NCBI RefSeq assembly: GCF_002135355.1
Contig: NZ_NEGE01000004.1
Location: forward strand, 62,001-126,000
Direction of reading: 5' to 3'
DNA from: Acinetobacter sp. ANC 4169
Lineage (GTDB): Bacteria; Pseudomonadota; Gammaproteobacteria; Pseudomonadales; Moraxellaceae
DNA: 64,000 nucleotides
In this document: one piece after another, positions 27,576 to 37,358 of the stretch
Layout: each line of letters begins with the position of its first letter
Numbering within the stretch: position 1 is the first letter of the stretch
Program-made: the position numbers and the translations under genes
The notes under the pieces: model-generated
Seen by the model: the letters and a program-made list of their open reading frames with translations, nothing else
Databases searched by the model: none
Told to the model about the DNA's origin: nothing

Positions 27576-27754
27576 CACAGCCTTGTCTTTTCTTTAAAAG
27601 TTGAAGTGACTTTGTGTAGGCTAAACCCTACTTTTGACAGACCAAAAGTAGGCAAAAGTCTTTATTCCCCATACACGACATCCTGAGCCAGTTTTAAGCA
27701 CTGCTTTAAAACGCAGCGCAAGGATGGGGAATGTGTGGCATCCTTGCCACACTC
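27576..27754 (+). repeat. Composite intergenic repeat, copy A
   Basis: About 180 bp, found again in inverted orientation at 41844-42022 with most positions identical. In order it contains: GTAGG-CTAAAC-CCTAC sharing its second arm with CCTACTTTTG (27627-27636) / CAAAAGTAGG (27643-27652), so the two hairpins exclude each other; GAGC (27685-27688) and the GCAYTGC hairpin TTTTAAGCACTGCTTTAAAA (27692-27711), enclosed by CATCCT/AGGATG; and TGTGGCA-TCCT-TGCCACA (about 27735-27752). No coding frame is conserved between copies. Confidence 0.85.
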
Positions 27755-27809
27755 ACAAATCTAACACCTGGGATTCAACTATGGGATAGCAGTGGGGAAA
27801 AGCCTCACT

Positions 27810-27845
27810 GAGCGAGACTTAAGCATTGCTTTAAGTCAAAGCGCA
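27810..27845. repeat. GCAYTGC-type palindromic element, copy 4
   Basis: GAGC (27810-27813), then GACTTAAGCA and TGCTTTAAGTC arms (27816-27837, one bulged base) and CAAAGCGCAAC. Flanked by CCTC/GGGAGG arms. Lies only about 60 bases from copy A, so this gap holds two related elements. Confidence 0.7.
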
Positions 27846-27876
27846 ACAAAGGGAGGTTTGGAGGCATTAAATAAGA

Positions 27877-29241
27877 TTAAATCGTCATCGAAAAAATACG
27901 GTTTTCAGGCACTTTACGCTTGAGCCGTAAATCAAAAGCCATACAAATGTTACGAACAAAAGGCTTGCCCTGTTCAGTCACGGTAATGCCCTGTTTATCA
28001 ATTTGTAATAATTGATCCTGCTGCATTTCTGCAAGTTGCAGCAAAACCTCAGGCAATTCAGGAAATTGCATCGCTTCCGATTGCCAGGACGTGCTGAATG
28101 TACACATCAAATTCAAGATATGTTTGCGGATAATCAGGTCTTCCGTACTCAGCACATGACCTTTAACCACTGGAATTTCAGCCAGCTCTAAACGCGCGTA
28201 ATAATCTTCCAGTTTTTTTTCATTTTGCGCAAAGCTGTACCAGCTGTCGCTAATCGAAGAAATCCCCAGGCCAATCATCACTTGGGTTTTGGATGCGGTA
28301 TAGCCCATAAAGTTGCGATGTAAAGTACCCTGCTTAAAGGATTGGTACATGCCGTCTTTTTCTAAAGCAAAATGATCCATGCCAATTTCATGATAGCCGT
28401 GCTTTAAAAGCTGCTTTTTGCCTTCTTCATAGCACTGGCGTTTCAATTCATCTTTCGGTACATCGGCATCTTTAAAGCCGCGTTGTCCATTACCCTTAAT
28501 CCACGGCACATGCGCATAGCTATAAAATGCCAAACGGTCTGGCATTAAACTCTTGGTTTGATCAATGGTATTCAGCACATCGTGCAGATTTTGAAATGGC
28601 AATCCAAAAACCAGATCATGGGAAATGGAGCTATAACCTATTTCGCGCGCCCACTCAGTCACGCGCTGTACATGTTCAAACGGTTGAATCCGGTGGATGG
28701 CTTTTTGTACATTTTCATTGTAGTCCTGCACCCCATAGCTGACCCGACGAAATCCCAGATCATACAAGGCTTGCAAATGTTCACGGGTGGTATTGTTCGG
28801 GTGACCTTCAAAACTGAATTCATGCTCGGTAGCTACCTCTGCCTTTGCCAGAATGCCCCGAATTAGCTGTTGCAAATGCTCAACCGAAAAGAAGGTCGGT
28901 GTACCGCCACCCAAATGAATTTCTTTAATTTTCGGCGTTGTTGCCAGTAGCTGGCAATACAAGTCCCATTCCTTGAGCACCGCCTGAATATAAGGCTGTT
29001 CCATCTCATGCTTTTTGGTCACTTTTTTATGACAGCCGCAGAAAGTACACAGGCTTTCACAGAAAGGCAGATGGATATACAGACTGATGCCTTCACTTGG
29101 GTTGGATTCATCAAAGGAACGCTTTAAAGTTTGCTTCCACAGATCAGGTGAAAATGGCTCGGCTTCCCAGTACGGCACCGTTGGATAACTGGTATAACGA
29201 GGTCCGGGTACATTATATTTCTGAATTAAAGAACACGTCAT
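27877..29241 (-). CDS. hemN: Oxygen-independent coproporphyrinogen III oxidase
   Basis: Radical-SAM enzyme that decarboxylates coproporphyrinogen III without O2. The cluster motif C-x3-C-x2-C-x-C is at residues 61, 65, 68 and 70 (FCESLCTFCGC); the extra fourth Cys marks true HemN rather than HemW. The start ALIQKYN-like block (MTCSLIQKYNVPGPRYTSYP) matches E. coli HemN, which fixes ATG 29241 (454 aa; E. coli 457). An upstream in-frame extension has no homology. It is divergent from hemF, the oxygen-dependent enzyme for the same step, across a hairpin-rich gap. Confidence 0.94.
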   Translation of the reverse strand: MTCSLIQKYNVPGPRYTSYPTVPYWEAEPFSPDLWKQTLKRSFDESNPSEGISLYIHLPFCESLCTFCGCHKKVTKKHEMEQPYIQAVLKEWDLYCQLLATTPKIKEIHLGGGTPTFFSVEHLQQLIRGILAKAEVATEHEFSFEGHPNNTTREHLQALYDLGFRRVSYGVQDYNENVQKAIHRIQPFEHVQRVTEWAREIGYSSISHDLVFGLPFQNLHDVLNTIDQTKSLMPDRLAFYSYAHVPWIKGNGQRGFKDADVPKDELKRQCYEEGKKQLLKHGYHEIGMDHFALEKDGMYQSFKQGTLHRNFMGYTASKTQVMIGLGISSISDSWYSFAQNEKKLEDYYARLELAEIPVVKGHVLSTEDLIIRKHILNLMCTFSTSWQSEAMQFPELPEVLLQLAEMQQDQLLQIDKQGITVTEQGKPFVRNICMAFDLRLKRKVPENRIFSMTI

Positions 29242-29400
29242 CTTTGCTATCCACTCTCTACTGCAACAGCCGGTTATACTTATAACCGAACCCATATTTT
29301 GCATCACATATTCAACTCATTTTGCTGGGCTTGATCATAGAATTCAACCTAGTGATCTAGTCGGAATTCAGCACTTAAATCAGAAGTTAATCCATGATAA

Positions 29401-29418
29401 GTAGAAATGTCTTTCTAC
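29401..29418. repeat. Short perfect hairpin in the hemN-hemF gap
   Basis: GTAGAAA-TGTC-TTTCTAC (29401-29418), followed on the plus strand by a C and four Ts. It might terminate weakly. Confidence 0.5.
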
Positions 29419-29448
29419 CTTTTAAAGACCTGATAGTGCCATAGCATT

Positions 29449-29468
29449 AGGCGACATGGATGTCGCCT
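29449..29468. repeat. CATGGATG-centred mini-palindrome (hemN-hemF gap)
   Basis: AGGCGACAT (29449-29457) / ATGTCGCCT (29460-29468) with GG between the arms; nine perfect base pairs. Same design as 14576-14591. Confidence 0.6.
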
Positions 29469-29514
29469 TTAGACCAGAATGTACCTTTTGTCTAACAAAG
29501 GAGTCTAATTACCT

Positions 29515-29536
29515 TACGGAGCAATGCTCCTCATCC
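29515..29536. repeat. GCAATGC-centred hairpin in the hemN-hemF gap
   Basis: GGAGCA-A-TGCTCC (29518-29530) inside ACGG...CCGT outer arms. It resembles the hairpin at 57845-57857, both beginning TTACG and continuing with CTCA. Confidence 0.6.
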
Positions 29537-29629
29537 GTCAAAGCAACCAATGCCTACGCAGATAAATTTAAACTTCATACAGAAGTCAGGGGCTGTGCTT
29601 TCAATCTAAACCAGTTCAAATGGTATTGA

Positions 29630-30652
<1,023 letters not shown>

Positions 30653-30665
30653 ATTAAAAGTTTCT

Positions 30666-30698
30666 ATCCCTTTTTCTGAGCAGAAAGAGGGATTTTTC
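30666..30698 (+). terminator. Terminator after hemF
   Basis: 13-bp stem with one wobble (30666-30678 with 30681-30693), followed by five Ts. Confidence 0.75.
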
Positions 30699-30941
30699 TA
30701 TTGAAATAAATTTTAAAATCTAATCAACACCTCAACTATTTAAACAATTAAAATCAACATTTTAATTTAATTTAAATACTTAACCATGCCATTAATACAA
30801 GAAAAACTGACATATTTCCTTACAGCACTAGACTCTAGTGTTTCATAAAAATCGTTTAGACTGAATCATTCAATTCACCATCATCGCAAATATGCACAGC
30901 ATGCACAAATACAATAATTCATGCTGAAGGAAGATAAAACT

Positions 30942-31148
30942 ATGCTTAATATGATTCTAAATCACAAGGTCATTCTATTTTGGTCGATTGTAACCCTGAT
31001 GGTCTGCTCGATCAGCATTACCTTGCTTTCACACAACACCCTTGCCGATAGCTTATCCATTAGCTTTACCGTGTTTGCAAGTTTTGCCTTGTTTTTTACT
31101 GCTGCCATGTGGCTTGAAGATCGGGTGCACGAAATTTGTAATCCTTAA
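30942..31148 (+). CDS. Small two-helix membrane protein
   Basis: A 68-aa protein with two predicted membrane helices (about residues 8-29 and 38-60) and a short charged tail WLEDRVHEICNP. AAGGAAG lies 8 bases before ATG 30942; an in-frame ATG at 30921 has no such site. No family recognised. It stands alone between hemF and aroE with its own upstream gap, and there is no evidence of a toxin or a transporter subunit. Confidence 0.6.
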   Translation: MLNMILNHKVILFWSIVTLMVCSISITLLSHNTLADSLSISFTVFASFALFFTAAMWLEDRVHEICNP

Positions 31149-31307
31149 CAGTATTTAAATTTAAAGTCTGTCCTGATTCACTTGAGCAATTAAACCCAAA
31201 AGATTTTAGCTCCTCCTGCTGTTTTTAACTTTCCTGGTGGTGCTGGCTTTAGCCTGAGGGAAAAATCACGTATATTGAATGCCATTTCCGCATACGGACC
31301 TTGTGAA

Positions 31308-32096
31308 ATGAGCAAAAAATTCGCAGTGGTTGGCAATCCAATCGAACAATCACGCTCTCCAGAACTGCATCATGCCTTTGCAGAAAAAACCGGTATCGAT
31401 CTTGTCTATAGCAAACGCCTGGCTCCCCTGGATGGCTTTGAAGCCAATATCCAGGATTTTTTTGCTCAGGGCGGTCTAGGCATGAACGTAACTGTGCCCT
31501 TCAAAGAGCAAGCTTTTGCAGCATGTGCGGTATTAACAGAGCGTGCCAAAATTGCCAAAGCCGTGAATACCTTGTGGATGCAAGATGGCAAGCTGTATGG
31601 CGACAATACCGATGGTCAAGGTTTGGTCGATGCCATCAAGGCCTTAGACTGGAAACTTGAAGATACCGAATTGCTGATTATTGGTGCGGGCGGTGCAACC
31701 CGCGGGGTAATCTATCCTCTGGTACAGGCAGGTGCGAAAAAAATCGTGATTGCCAACCGGACTTTAGCACGCGCAGAACAGTTGGTAGCCGATTTACAAC
31801 AAGCAGTTCCTCAAGCAAGTCTGGCAGCCATTTCATTGCAAGATCTGGCCGGTGATTTTGACATTGTCATTAATGCCACTTCAGCAAGTTTGACCGGTGA
31901 CGCTCTGGTTTTACCTGAAAGCCTTCAATTTAAGCATGCCTATGAAATGGCTTATGGCAAAGCTTCCAGCTTTTTAGATCAAGCCAAAGCACGCGGTGTT
32001 CCCACTTCAGAAGGTTATGGCATGCTGGTTGGACAAGCGATCGAATCTTTCTCGATTTGGAACGGGGTCAAGCCTGAGCTGAAAGATTTTCTTTAA
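31308..32096 (+). CDS. aroE: Shikimate dehydrogenase
   Basis: NADPH-dependent reduction of 3-dehydroshikimate to shikimate in the aromatic amino acid pathway. Substrate motif SRSPELHH begins at residue 15; catalytic lysine lies in NVTVPFKEQAF; NADP-binding GAGGATRG near residue 125; NATSAS follows. ATG 31308 gives MSKKFAVVGNP, aligned with other AroE proteins (262 aa; E. coli 272). The frame extends upstream to a TTG at 31275, without homology. Confidence 0.95.
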   Translation: MSKKFAVVGNPIEQSRSPELHHAFAEKTGIDLVYSKRLAPLDGFEANIQDFFAQGGLGMNVTVPFKEQAFAACAVLTERAKIAKAVNTLWMQDGKLYGDNTDGQGLVDAIKALDWKLEDTELLIIGAGGATRGVIYPLVQAGAKKIVIANRTLARAEQLVADLQQAVPQASLAAISLQDLAGDFDIVINATSASLTGDALVLPESLQFKHAYEMAYGKASSFLDQAKARGVPTSEGYGMLVGQAIESFSIWNGVKPELKDFL

Positions 32097-32491
32097 TAAA
32101 TGGTATTAATAAAATAATTGAAAAGAAGTAAGCCTCTGCTTCTTTTCAGTTTTTATCAGCATACCTGGTTTTCAATTGGATTTTATGACATTCATATTCT
32201 TTTATAAATATTCCTTATTATAAGAATAAAAATTCGTTATCTTTATTTATAAACTACTAATAACATGATCATTTAATTATATTTTTATATAAAAATTCAA
32301 AAATAACATGCGCAAAAAATCGCACCAGATACTATAATTTATTTAAACATCAAGCAGGATCACCAGCGCTTCAATTCGCCTTTCTGACATTTCTCTCAGG
32401 CTGCATCATCAATGTATTTTTATCAACAATGTGAATAATCAAATTATCGATTCGAATAATCCAATACTATTTCTAAATTAGGATTAACACT
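32097..32491. other. AT-rich gap between aroE and the acyl-CoA dehydrogenase gene
   Basis: Begins with a terminator (GAAAAGAAG 32120-32128 / CTTCTTTTC 32139-32147, then AGTTTTT). A TATAAT hexamer at 32333-32338 is a possible -10 for the dehydrogenase. No gene or repeat recognised in the rest. Confidence 0.55.
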
Positions 32492-34315
32492 ATGCCAGCT
32501 TATAAAGCCCCTTTGCATGATATTCGTTTTTTAATGAACGAAGTGCTTGATTACCCAGCACACTACAAAACACTTTCAAATGGTGAAGCGGCAGATGCTG
32601 ACACTGTAGACATGATTCTTGAAGGTGCAGCAGATTTCTGTGAAAACGTCCTGTCTCCTTTAAACCAATCGGGTGATGAAGAAGGCTGTCACTTTGAAAA
32701 TGGTGAAGTAAAAACACCAAAAGGCTTTAAAGAAGCCTATGACCAATTCGTTCAAGGTGGTTGGCAAGGTCTTTCTTTCCCTGAAGAATTTGGCGGTCAA
32801 AACCTGCCTCAATCATTAAACCTGATCAAATCAGAAATGATGGGTACTGCAAACTGGTCATTCCAGATGTACCCGGGTCTAAGTGTCGGCTGTATGAACA
32901 CGATTCTTCAGTTCGGTACTGAAGAACAAAAAAATATCTATATGCCTAACCTGGTCACTGGTGAATGGTCAGGTACGATGTGCCTCACCGAACCACAATG
33001 TGGTACGGACTTAGGCCAGGTTAAAACCAAGGCTGAACCAAAGGCAGATGGTACCTATGCCATTTCAGGGACTAAAATCTTCATCTCTGCCGGCGAACAC
33101 GATTTAACAGAAAATATCATTCACATCGTTCTCGCACGCCTTCCAGATGCTCCTGCAGGTACCAAAGGTATTTCGCTATTCATCGTGCCAAAATTCATAG
33201 TAAATGCTGATGGTATAGTGGGTGAGCGCAACCCTGTAAGCTGTGGTTCAATCGAACACAAAATGGGGATCCGTGCTTCAGCGACTGCAGTATTAAACTT
33301 TGACAATGCAACAGGTTACCTGATTGGCGAGCCCCACAAAGGCTTGCATGCCATGTTCACTTTCATGAACACTGCACGTATCGGTACTGCGATTCAAGGT
33401 ATTGCGCATGCTGAACTGGCATTCCAGGGTGCACTGCCTTATGCCAAAGAACGTATGTCTATGCGTGCCCTTTCAGGTAAAAAAGACCCTGAAAAAGTAG
33501 CTGATGCGATCATCCACCATGCTGACGTTCGCCGTATGTTGCTCACTCAAAAAGCGATTGCTGAAGGCGGTCGTGCCATGATTTATTATGCTGCACAACT
33601 TGCCGACAAAATGGCAGATGCTTTAATGCATGGTGATACCGCAGCATATGAAGCGCATGATGACCACTTAGGTTTCTACACCCCTATTCTGAAAGGTTTC
33701 TTGACGGAATTGGGTTATGAAGCTGCCAACCACGGTATGCAGGTTTATGGCGGTCATGGCTACATTAAAGAATGGGGTATGGAACAGATTGTACGTGACT
33801 CACGTATCTCTACTCTTTACGAAGGTACTACCGGTGTTCAGGCACTTGACCTGATTGGTCGTAAAGTTCTGTTAACCTCTAAAGGTAAAGTGATTCGTGA
33901 GTACACTGCTGAAATCTTGAAATTCTGTGGCCAGCATGCACGTAACAAATACATGCGCCGTTTTGCCTGGGATTTAACCAAGCTTTGTGCGCAATGGAAC
34001 GCTCTCACCGTTCGGATTATGCTTGCTGCACGTAAGGACCGTGACATCGTGTCTTCAGCTTCGGTTGATTTCTTGATGTTCTCTGGTTATGTGATGATGG
34101 CTTATTTCTGGGCGCAGCAAGCTGCGGTTGCTTCTGCAAAACTTGCTTCTGGTGAAGGTCAGGAAGTGCCAGAGTTCTACAAAGCGAAAATCAAAACTGC
34201 TGATTTCTACTTCGAACGTATCCTGCCACGTACTCAAGGGCATGCTGAAGCAATGGTCAATCCATCCAAGACCATGACTTCACTGGCACCTGAACACTTT
34301 AGCTTTGATTACTAA
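32492..34315 (+). CDS. Acyl-CoA dehydrogenase, large (~600-aa) class with extra C-terminal domain
   Basis: FAD enzyme that introduces the alpha-beta double bond into acyl-CoA. The order is N-terminal helical domain, beta domain with MCLTEPQCGTDLGQVKTKA (flavin contact), then C-terminal helices with YGGHGYIKEWGMEQIVRDSRISTLYEGTTGVQALDLIGRK, where the Glu in YEGTTG is the usual catalytic base. An additional ~130-residue C-terminal domain places it with the AcdA/DmdC-like class of about 600 aa, whose members act on long-chain or methylmercaptopropionyl substrates. Substrate not predictable. Monocistronic, strong terminator after it. Confidence 0.9.
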   Translation: MPAYKAPLHDIRFLMNEVLDYPAHYKTLSNGEAADADTVDMILEGAADFCENVLSPLNQSGDEEGCHFENGEVKTPKGFKEAYDQFVQGGWQGLSFPEEFGGQNLPQSLNLIKSEMMGTANWSFQMYPGLSVGCMNTILQFGTEEQKNIYMPNLVTGEWSGTMCLTEPQCGTDLGQVKTKAEPKADGTYAISGTKIFISAGEHDLTENIIHIVLARLPDAPAGTKGISLFIVPKFIVNADGIVGERNPVSCGSIEHKMGIRASATAVLNFDNATGYLIGEPHKGLHAMFTFMNTARIGTAIQGIAHAELAFQGALPYAKERMSMRALSGKKDPEKVADAIIHHADVRRMLLTQKAIAEGGRAMIYYAAQLADKMADALMHGDTAAYEAHDDHLGFYTPILKGFLTELGYEAANHGMQVYGGHGYIKEWGMEQIVRDSRISTLYEGTTGVQALDLIGRKVLLTSKGKVIREYTAEILKFCGQHARNKYMRRFAWDLTKLCAQWNALTVRIMLAARKDRDIVSSASVDFLMFSGYVMMAYFWAQQAAVASAKLASGEGQEVPEFYKAKIKTADFYFERILPRTQGHAEAMVNPSKTMTSLAPEHFSFDY

Positions 34316-34348
34316 GTTCCAAAGTGAAGTTCTGGTTCTAAAATAAAT

Positions 34349-34376
34349 AAAAAGAGCGCTACGGCGCTCTTTTTTT
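34349..34376 (+). terminator. Terminator after the acyl-CoA dehydrogenase gene
   Basis: AGAGCGC-TACG-GCGCTCT stem-loop followed by six or more Ts. Confidence 0.9.
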
Positions 34377-34451
34377 CACTACAATAATCTCAATGTCATC
34401 GCGGTTTTGAACAGCATAAAATAATAAAAAATCAATCCGGTGACCTTTTAG

Positions 34452-35411
34452 ATGAAAAAATTATTTTCGTTTCTAAGTCGCTTTTATCAGTCATATAGTG
34501 CAACCGTCCCTTTGGATGCCCGTCATCTCGAGCAGGAGTTTGATTCTCCTGACCCCACCAACTTAGGAGATGCTGCCCAACCGATTACCCTGATCAGAAC
34601 AGGACTGGGTAATTATCATATTGTTCAAGGCTTGGCGCTCGATCACCAAAATAATTTTTTATACACCACTCATGTCGAGGGCCATCCAGAACAGGGCGTG
34701 ATTAATCGATTTAAGCTGAACAGTTCCAATTTATGGTCGGCACAGGATGCGCAAAAACCCTCTCCGCTTGTGGGTCATCAAGGCATTTGCGTCGATCCAC
34801 ACAGTGACTTTATGTTTGCCTCTGCAGGCTCCGGCATTCCCAATAAAGGCTGGTATATTTTAAAATTTCAATATATGCCCAATGCAGAACCTATGAATAC
34901 TCAGGTTATTCAGGTATTTGATAAAAGATACAATAAAATTACCAATACCATGCCCTCAATTACACCAGATGGAAAATATCTGCTGGTACGAGGCAATAAC
35001 CATAAATCTAATTTGATCCGCATTTTTAAATTAGATTTAATCACCCAAAAAAACTTAACTGATCTTCGTTTTCTATATGAAGATGAATGGCCTATTGATG
35101 TCAGTTTCACTCAGGATCGCTGTGCATTTCAGGGCCTGAGCACAGATGGAACTTATATCTACCTGTTAAGTGGAAATAAAAATAAAGGTCCGAAACGAAT
35201 CTATGTTTATGACTTCGCAGGCAAACTGCTTCAAAAAATGGATTCTGTGACACTGGGGCATTTTGAAACTTCATCCAGTCATGCCATTCAATATTGGGAG
35301 CCAGAAGGCTTGACGATCGATAGTCAAAACCAGCAACTCTATGTTTTATATAGCATAGGCAATAGCGGCCAATTCTTAGGCCGTATTTATAGAATGAAAA
35401 TTAATACCTAG
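34452..35411 (+). CDS. Uncharacterised protein, predicted beta-propeller
   Basis: A 319-aa protein with no recognised catalytic motif. It shows repeated blade-like segments of the form QGLALDHQNNFLYTTH, QGICVDPHSDFMFASAG, PSITPDGKYLLVRG, QGLSTDGTYIYLLSG and EGLTIDSQNQQLYVLYS, so about five to six blades. The pattern resembles the TagC-like / phage receptor-binding beta-propeller group, but I cannot confirm that without a profile search. The N-terminus (MKKLFSFLSRFYQSYS) is not a convincing signal peptide. No operon partners. Confidence 0.55.
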   Translation: MKKLFSFLSRFYQSYSATVPLDARHLEQEFDSPDPTNLGDAAQPITLIRTGLGNYHIVQGLALDHQNNFLYTTHVEGHPEQGVINRFKLNSSNLWSAQDAQKPSPLVGHQGICVDPHSDFMFASAGSGIPNKGWYILKFQYMPNAEPMNTQVIQVFDKRYNKITNTMPSITPDGKYLLVRGNNHKSNLIRIFKLDLITQKNLTDLRFLYEDEWPIDVSFTQDRCAFQGLSTDGTYIYLLSGNKNKGPKRIYVYDFAGKLLQKMDSVTLGHFETSSSHAIQYWEPEGLTIDSQNQQLYVLYSIGNSGQFLGRIYRMKINT

Positions 35412-35582
35412 AAGATGAATTCTATGAAGCTTAAATATTTAAAAGATGAAATAGCCTAGAAATTACTACAGTATTTAATCACGCATTTCTAACCAGCCGG
35501 GCACCAATAAGCCGAGCTGGTGAATACTTTTTATGTCTCACACTATTTGTAAAAATAACTTAATCCACATTAAGTTTGAATA

Positions 35583-36737
35583 TTAAAGAAACTCTTCCAG
35601 CACCGAATTTAAAAACACATGTCCTTGCTCGGTACAAGACAAACGGCTGTGATCTTCAACCATCAATTTACGTGAACGTAGCGACGTTAATAGCTCATTC
35701 AAACCTTCTAAACTCAAACCTGTACGCTCGGCATACAGCTTGGCATCTACACCCTCATTTAACCGCAAGGCATTCATCATAAATTCAAACGGCATGTCTT
35801 CATCTTCAATACGTTTAAACTGCAAATGCTCAGCCGGTACTTTGGCCAAATAATCCTTTGGCAAACGGGTTTTCTGGAAACGGTACCCGCCATCAGGTTG
35901 GGTCACTTTGCCATGCGCCCCTGCACCAATTGCCAGATAATCGCCAAACTGCCAGTAATTTAAATTATGTGCCGACGGCTTTTCCTTACGCCAGGCCGAT
36001 ACCTCATAGTTCACAAAACCGTTGGCTTTTAAGTAAGCCTCGCCCTGTTCCTGAATATCTTCCAGCACATCGTCCACAGGTAAAACCGGTTGGGTACGGA
36101 AAAATACCGTATTCGGCTCAATGGTCAGTTGATACCACGACACATGGGTTGCGCCATTTTCAACTGCCAGTTTTAAATCATTTAAGGCTTGTTCCAGCGT
36201 CTGTTCAGGCAGTCCATGCATCAAATCGACATTGACGCGTTCAAAGCCTGCTTCACGGGCCAAATGAATGGCATTGATCGCATCATCATTACTATGGATA
36301 CGCCCCAATTTTTTCAGGTGTTCGGTATTAAAACTCTGTACACCAATCGAAAGGCGGTTGATCCCGGCCGCTAAATATCCCGCAAAGGGATCATGCTCCA
36401 CTGTTCCCGGATTGGCTTCCAAGGTAATTTCACAGCCATCTTCAAAAGCAATCAGGGCTTTTAACTGGCTAAATAACCACGCATAACCTTTGGCAGAAAT
36501 CAGTGACGGCGTGCCTCCACCAATAAATACGCTATGAATCTGACGCCCTTGGGCAAAGTCAAGCTGGGTTTTAAAGTCTTCGACCAAAGCCTGTAAATAT
36601 TCCTGTTCCAAATCTAAAGACAGCTTGCCATCCGGTACCGCATGCGAGTTAAAGTCACAATATGGACACTTGCGCACGCACCATGGCATATGAATGTATA
36701 AAGATAAAGGAACCAATGCAGGATTTAATTCAGCCAA
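35583..36737 (-). CDS. hemW: Radical-SAM haem chaperone HemW
   Basis: HemW (YggW) transfers haem to membrane enzymes; older annotations call it a second coproporphyrinogen oxidase. The cluster motif is C-x3-C-x2-C at residues 20, 24 and 27 (PWCVRKCPYCDFNSHA); it lacks the fourth Cys of HemN, which separates the two. GGGTPSL and SIGVQSFN motifs follow. Length 384 aa (E. coli 378). Minus strand, alone. Confidence 0.92.
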   Translation of the reverse strand: MAELNPALVPLSLYIHMPWCVRKCPYCDFNSHAVPDGKLSLDLEQEYLQALVEDFKTQLDFAQGRQIHSVFIGGGTPSLISAKGYAWLFSQLKALIAFEDGCEITLEANPGTVEHDPFAGYLAAGINRLSIGVQSFNTEHLKKLGRIHSNDDAINAIHLAREAGFERVNVDLMHGLPEQTLEQALNDLKLAVENGATHVSWYQLTIEPNTVFFRTQPVLPVDDVLEDIQEQGEAYLKANGFVNYEVSAWRKEKPSAHNLNYWQFGDYLAIGAGAHGKVTQPDGGYRFQKTRLPKDYLAKVPAEHLQFKRIEDEDMPFEFMMNALRLNEGVDAKLYAERTGLSLEGLNELLTSLRSRKLMVEDHSRLSCTEQGHVFLNSVLEEFL

Positions 36738-36860
36738 GGAACAAGCTCGAAATGGGTAAAGGAAGATGCATATTTTAACATGACTGCATCAGGACACTGA
36801 TAAAATCTCACAATGAATATCAGTACACTAGAAAAACTACAAAAGAATTAAATTGTTAGA

Positions 36861-37322
36861 ATGATGAAAATATCTGCTCAGTTATTGTTGCTCATGCCCC
36901 TAACCTTGGGGATTGGTATCGCCATGACCTTTCAGACTGCAATCAACAGCCAGTTAAGAGAATATTTAAATTCCCCCTTACAAGCTGCCCTTTTATCTTT
37001 TCTGATTGGTACAATACTGCTTGCCATATTGGTGTTTTTTCAGCCGGTAGAAAAACCGGAATTCGCAACTTTTGTGCAACTGCCATGGTATTTATGGTTG
37101 GGCGGATTTCTGGGTGTTTATGCCATTAGTCTCAGTATTTATGCCGCTCCCAAACTCGGTTTTTTAACCTTGTCCGGTTTAATTATTTTTGGTCAACTGG
37201 TCACTTCAATGGTTTTGGATCATTTTGGTTTACTCGGAACAGAAAAAGCACCCATCAATTGGCAACGCCTGTTAGGTGGCGTGGTGATTTTTATTGGTGT
37301 GCTTCTCACTTTACAACGCTAA
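36861..37322 (+). CDS. DMT-superfamily inner-membrane exporter, YdcZ/DUF606 type
   Basis: A 153-aa hydrophobic protein with about five membrane helices, matching the half-size DUF606/YdcZ members of the drug/metabolite transporter superfamily. Early signature: GIAMTFQTAINSQLREYL. Substrate unknown. It lies 36 bases upstream of the MATE pump gene on the same strand with no terminator between, so the two may be co-transcribed. Confidence 0.82.
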   Translation: MMKISAQLLLLMPLTLGIGIAMTFQTAINSQLREYLNSPLQAALLSFLIGTILLAILVFFQPVEKPEFATFVQLPWYLWLGGFLGVYAISLSIYAAPKLGFLTLSGLIIFGQLVTSMVLDHFGLLGTEKAPINWQRLLGGVVIFIGVLLTLQR

Positions 37323-37358
37323 CACCTCATTATTCTAAGCACATGATGAGTATTTTTT

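Noticed and set aside
27456..27686. Open frame of about 76 codons in the ribA-hemN gap
   Set aside because: It runs through the composite repeat, has no conserved frame in the inverted copy, and no ribosome site.
29301..29360. Possible FNR/ANR site near the hemN start
   Set aside because: Only one half (TTGAT) is present; the ATCAA half is missing at the right spacing.
35576..36486. Several plus-strand frames opposite hemW
   Set aside because: All overlap the well-supported hemW coding sequence and have no recognisable domains.
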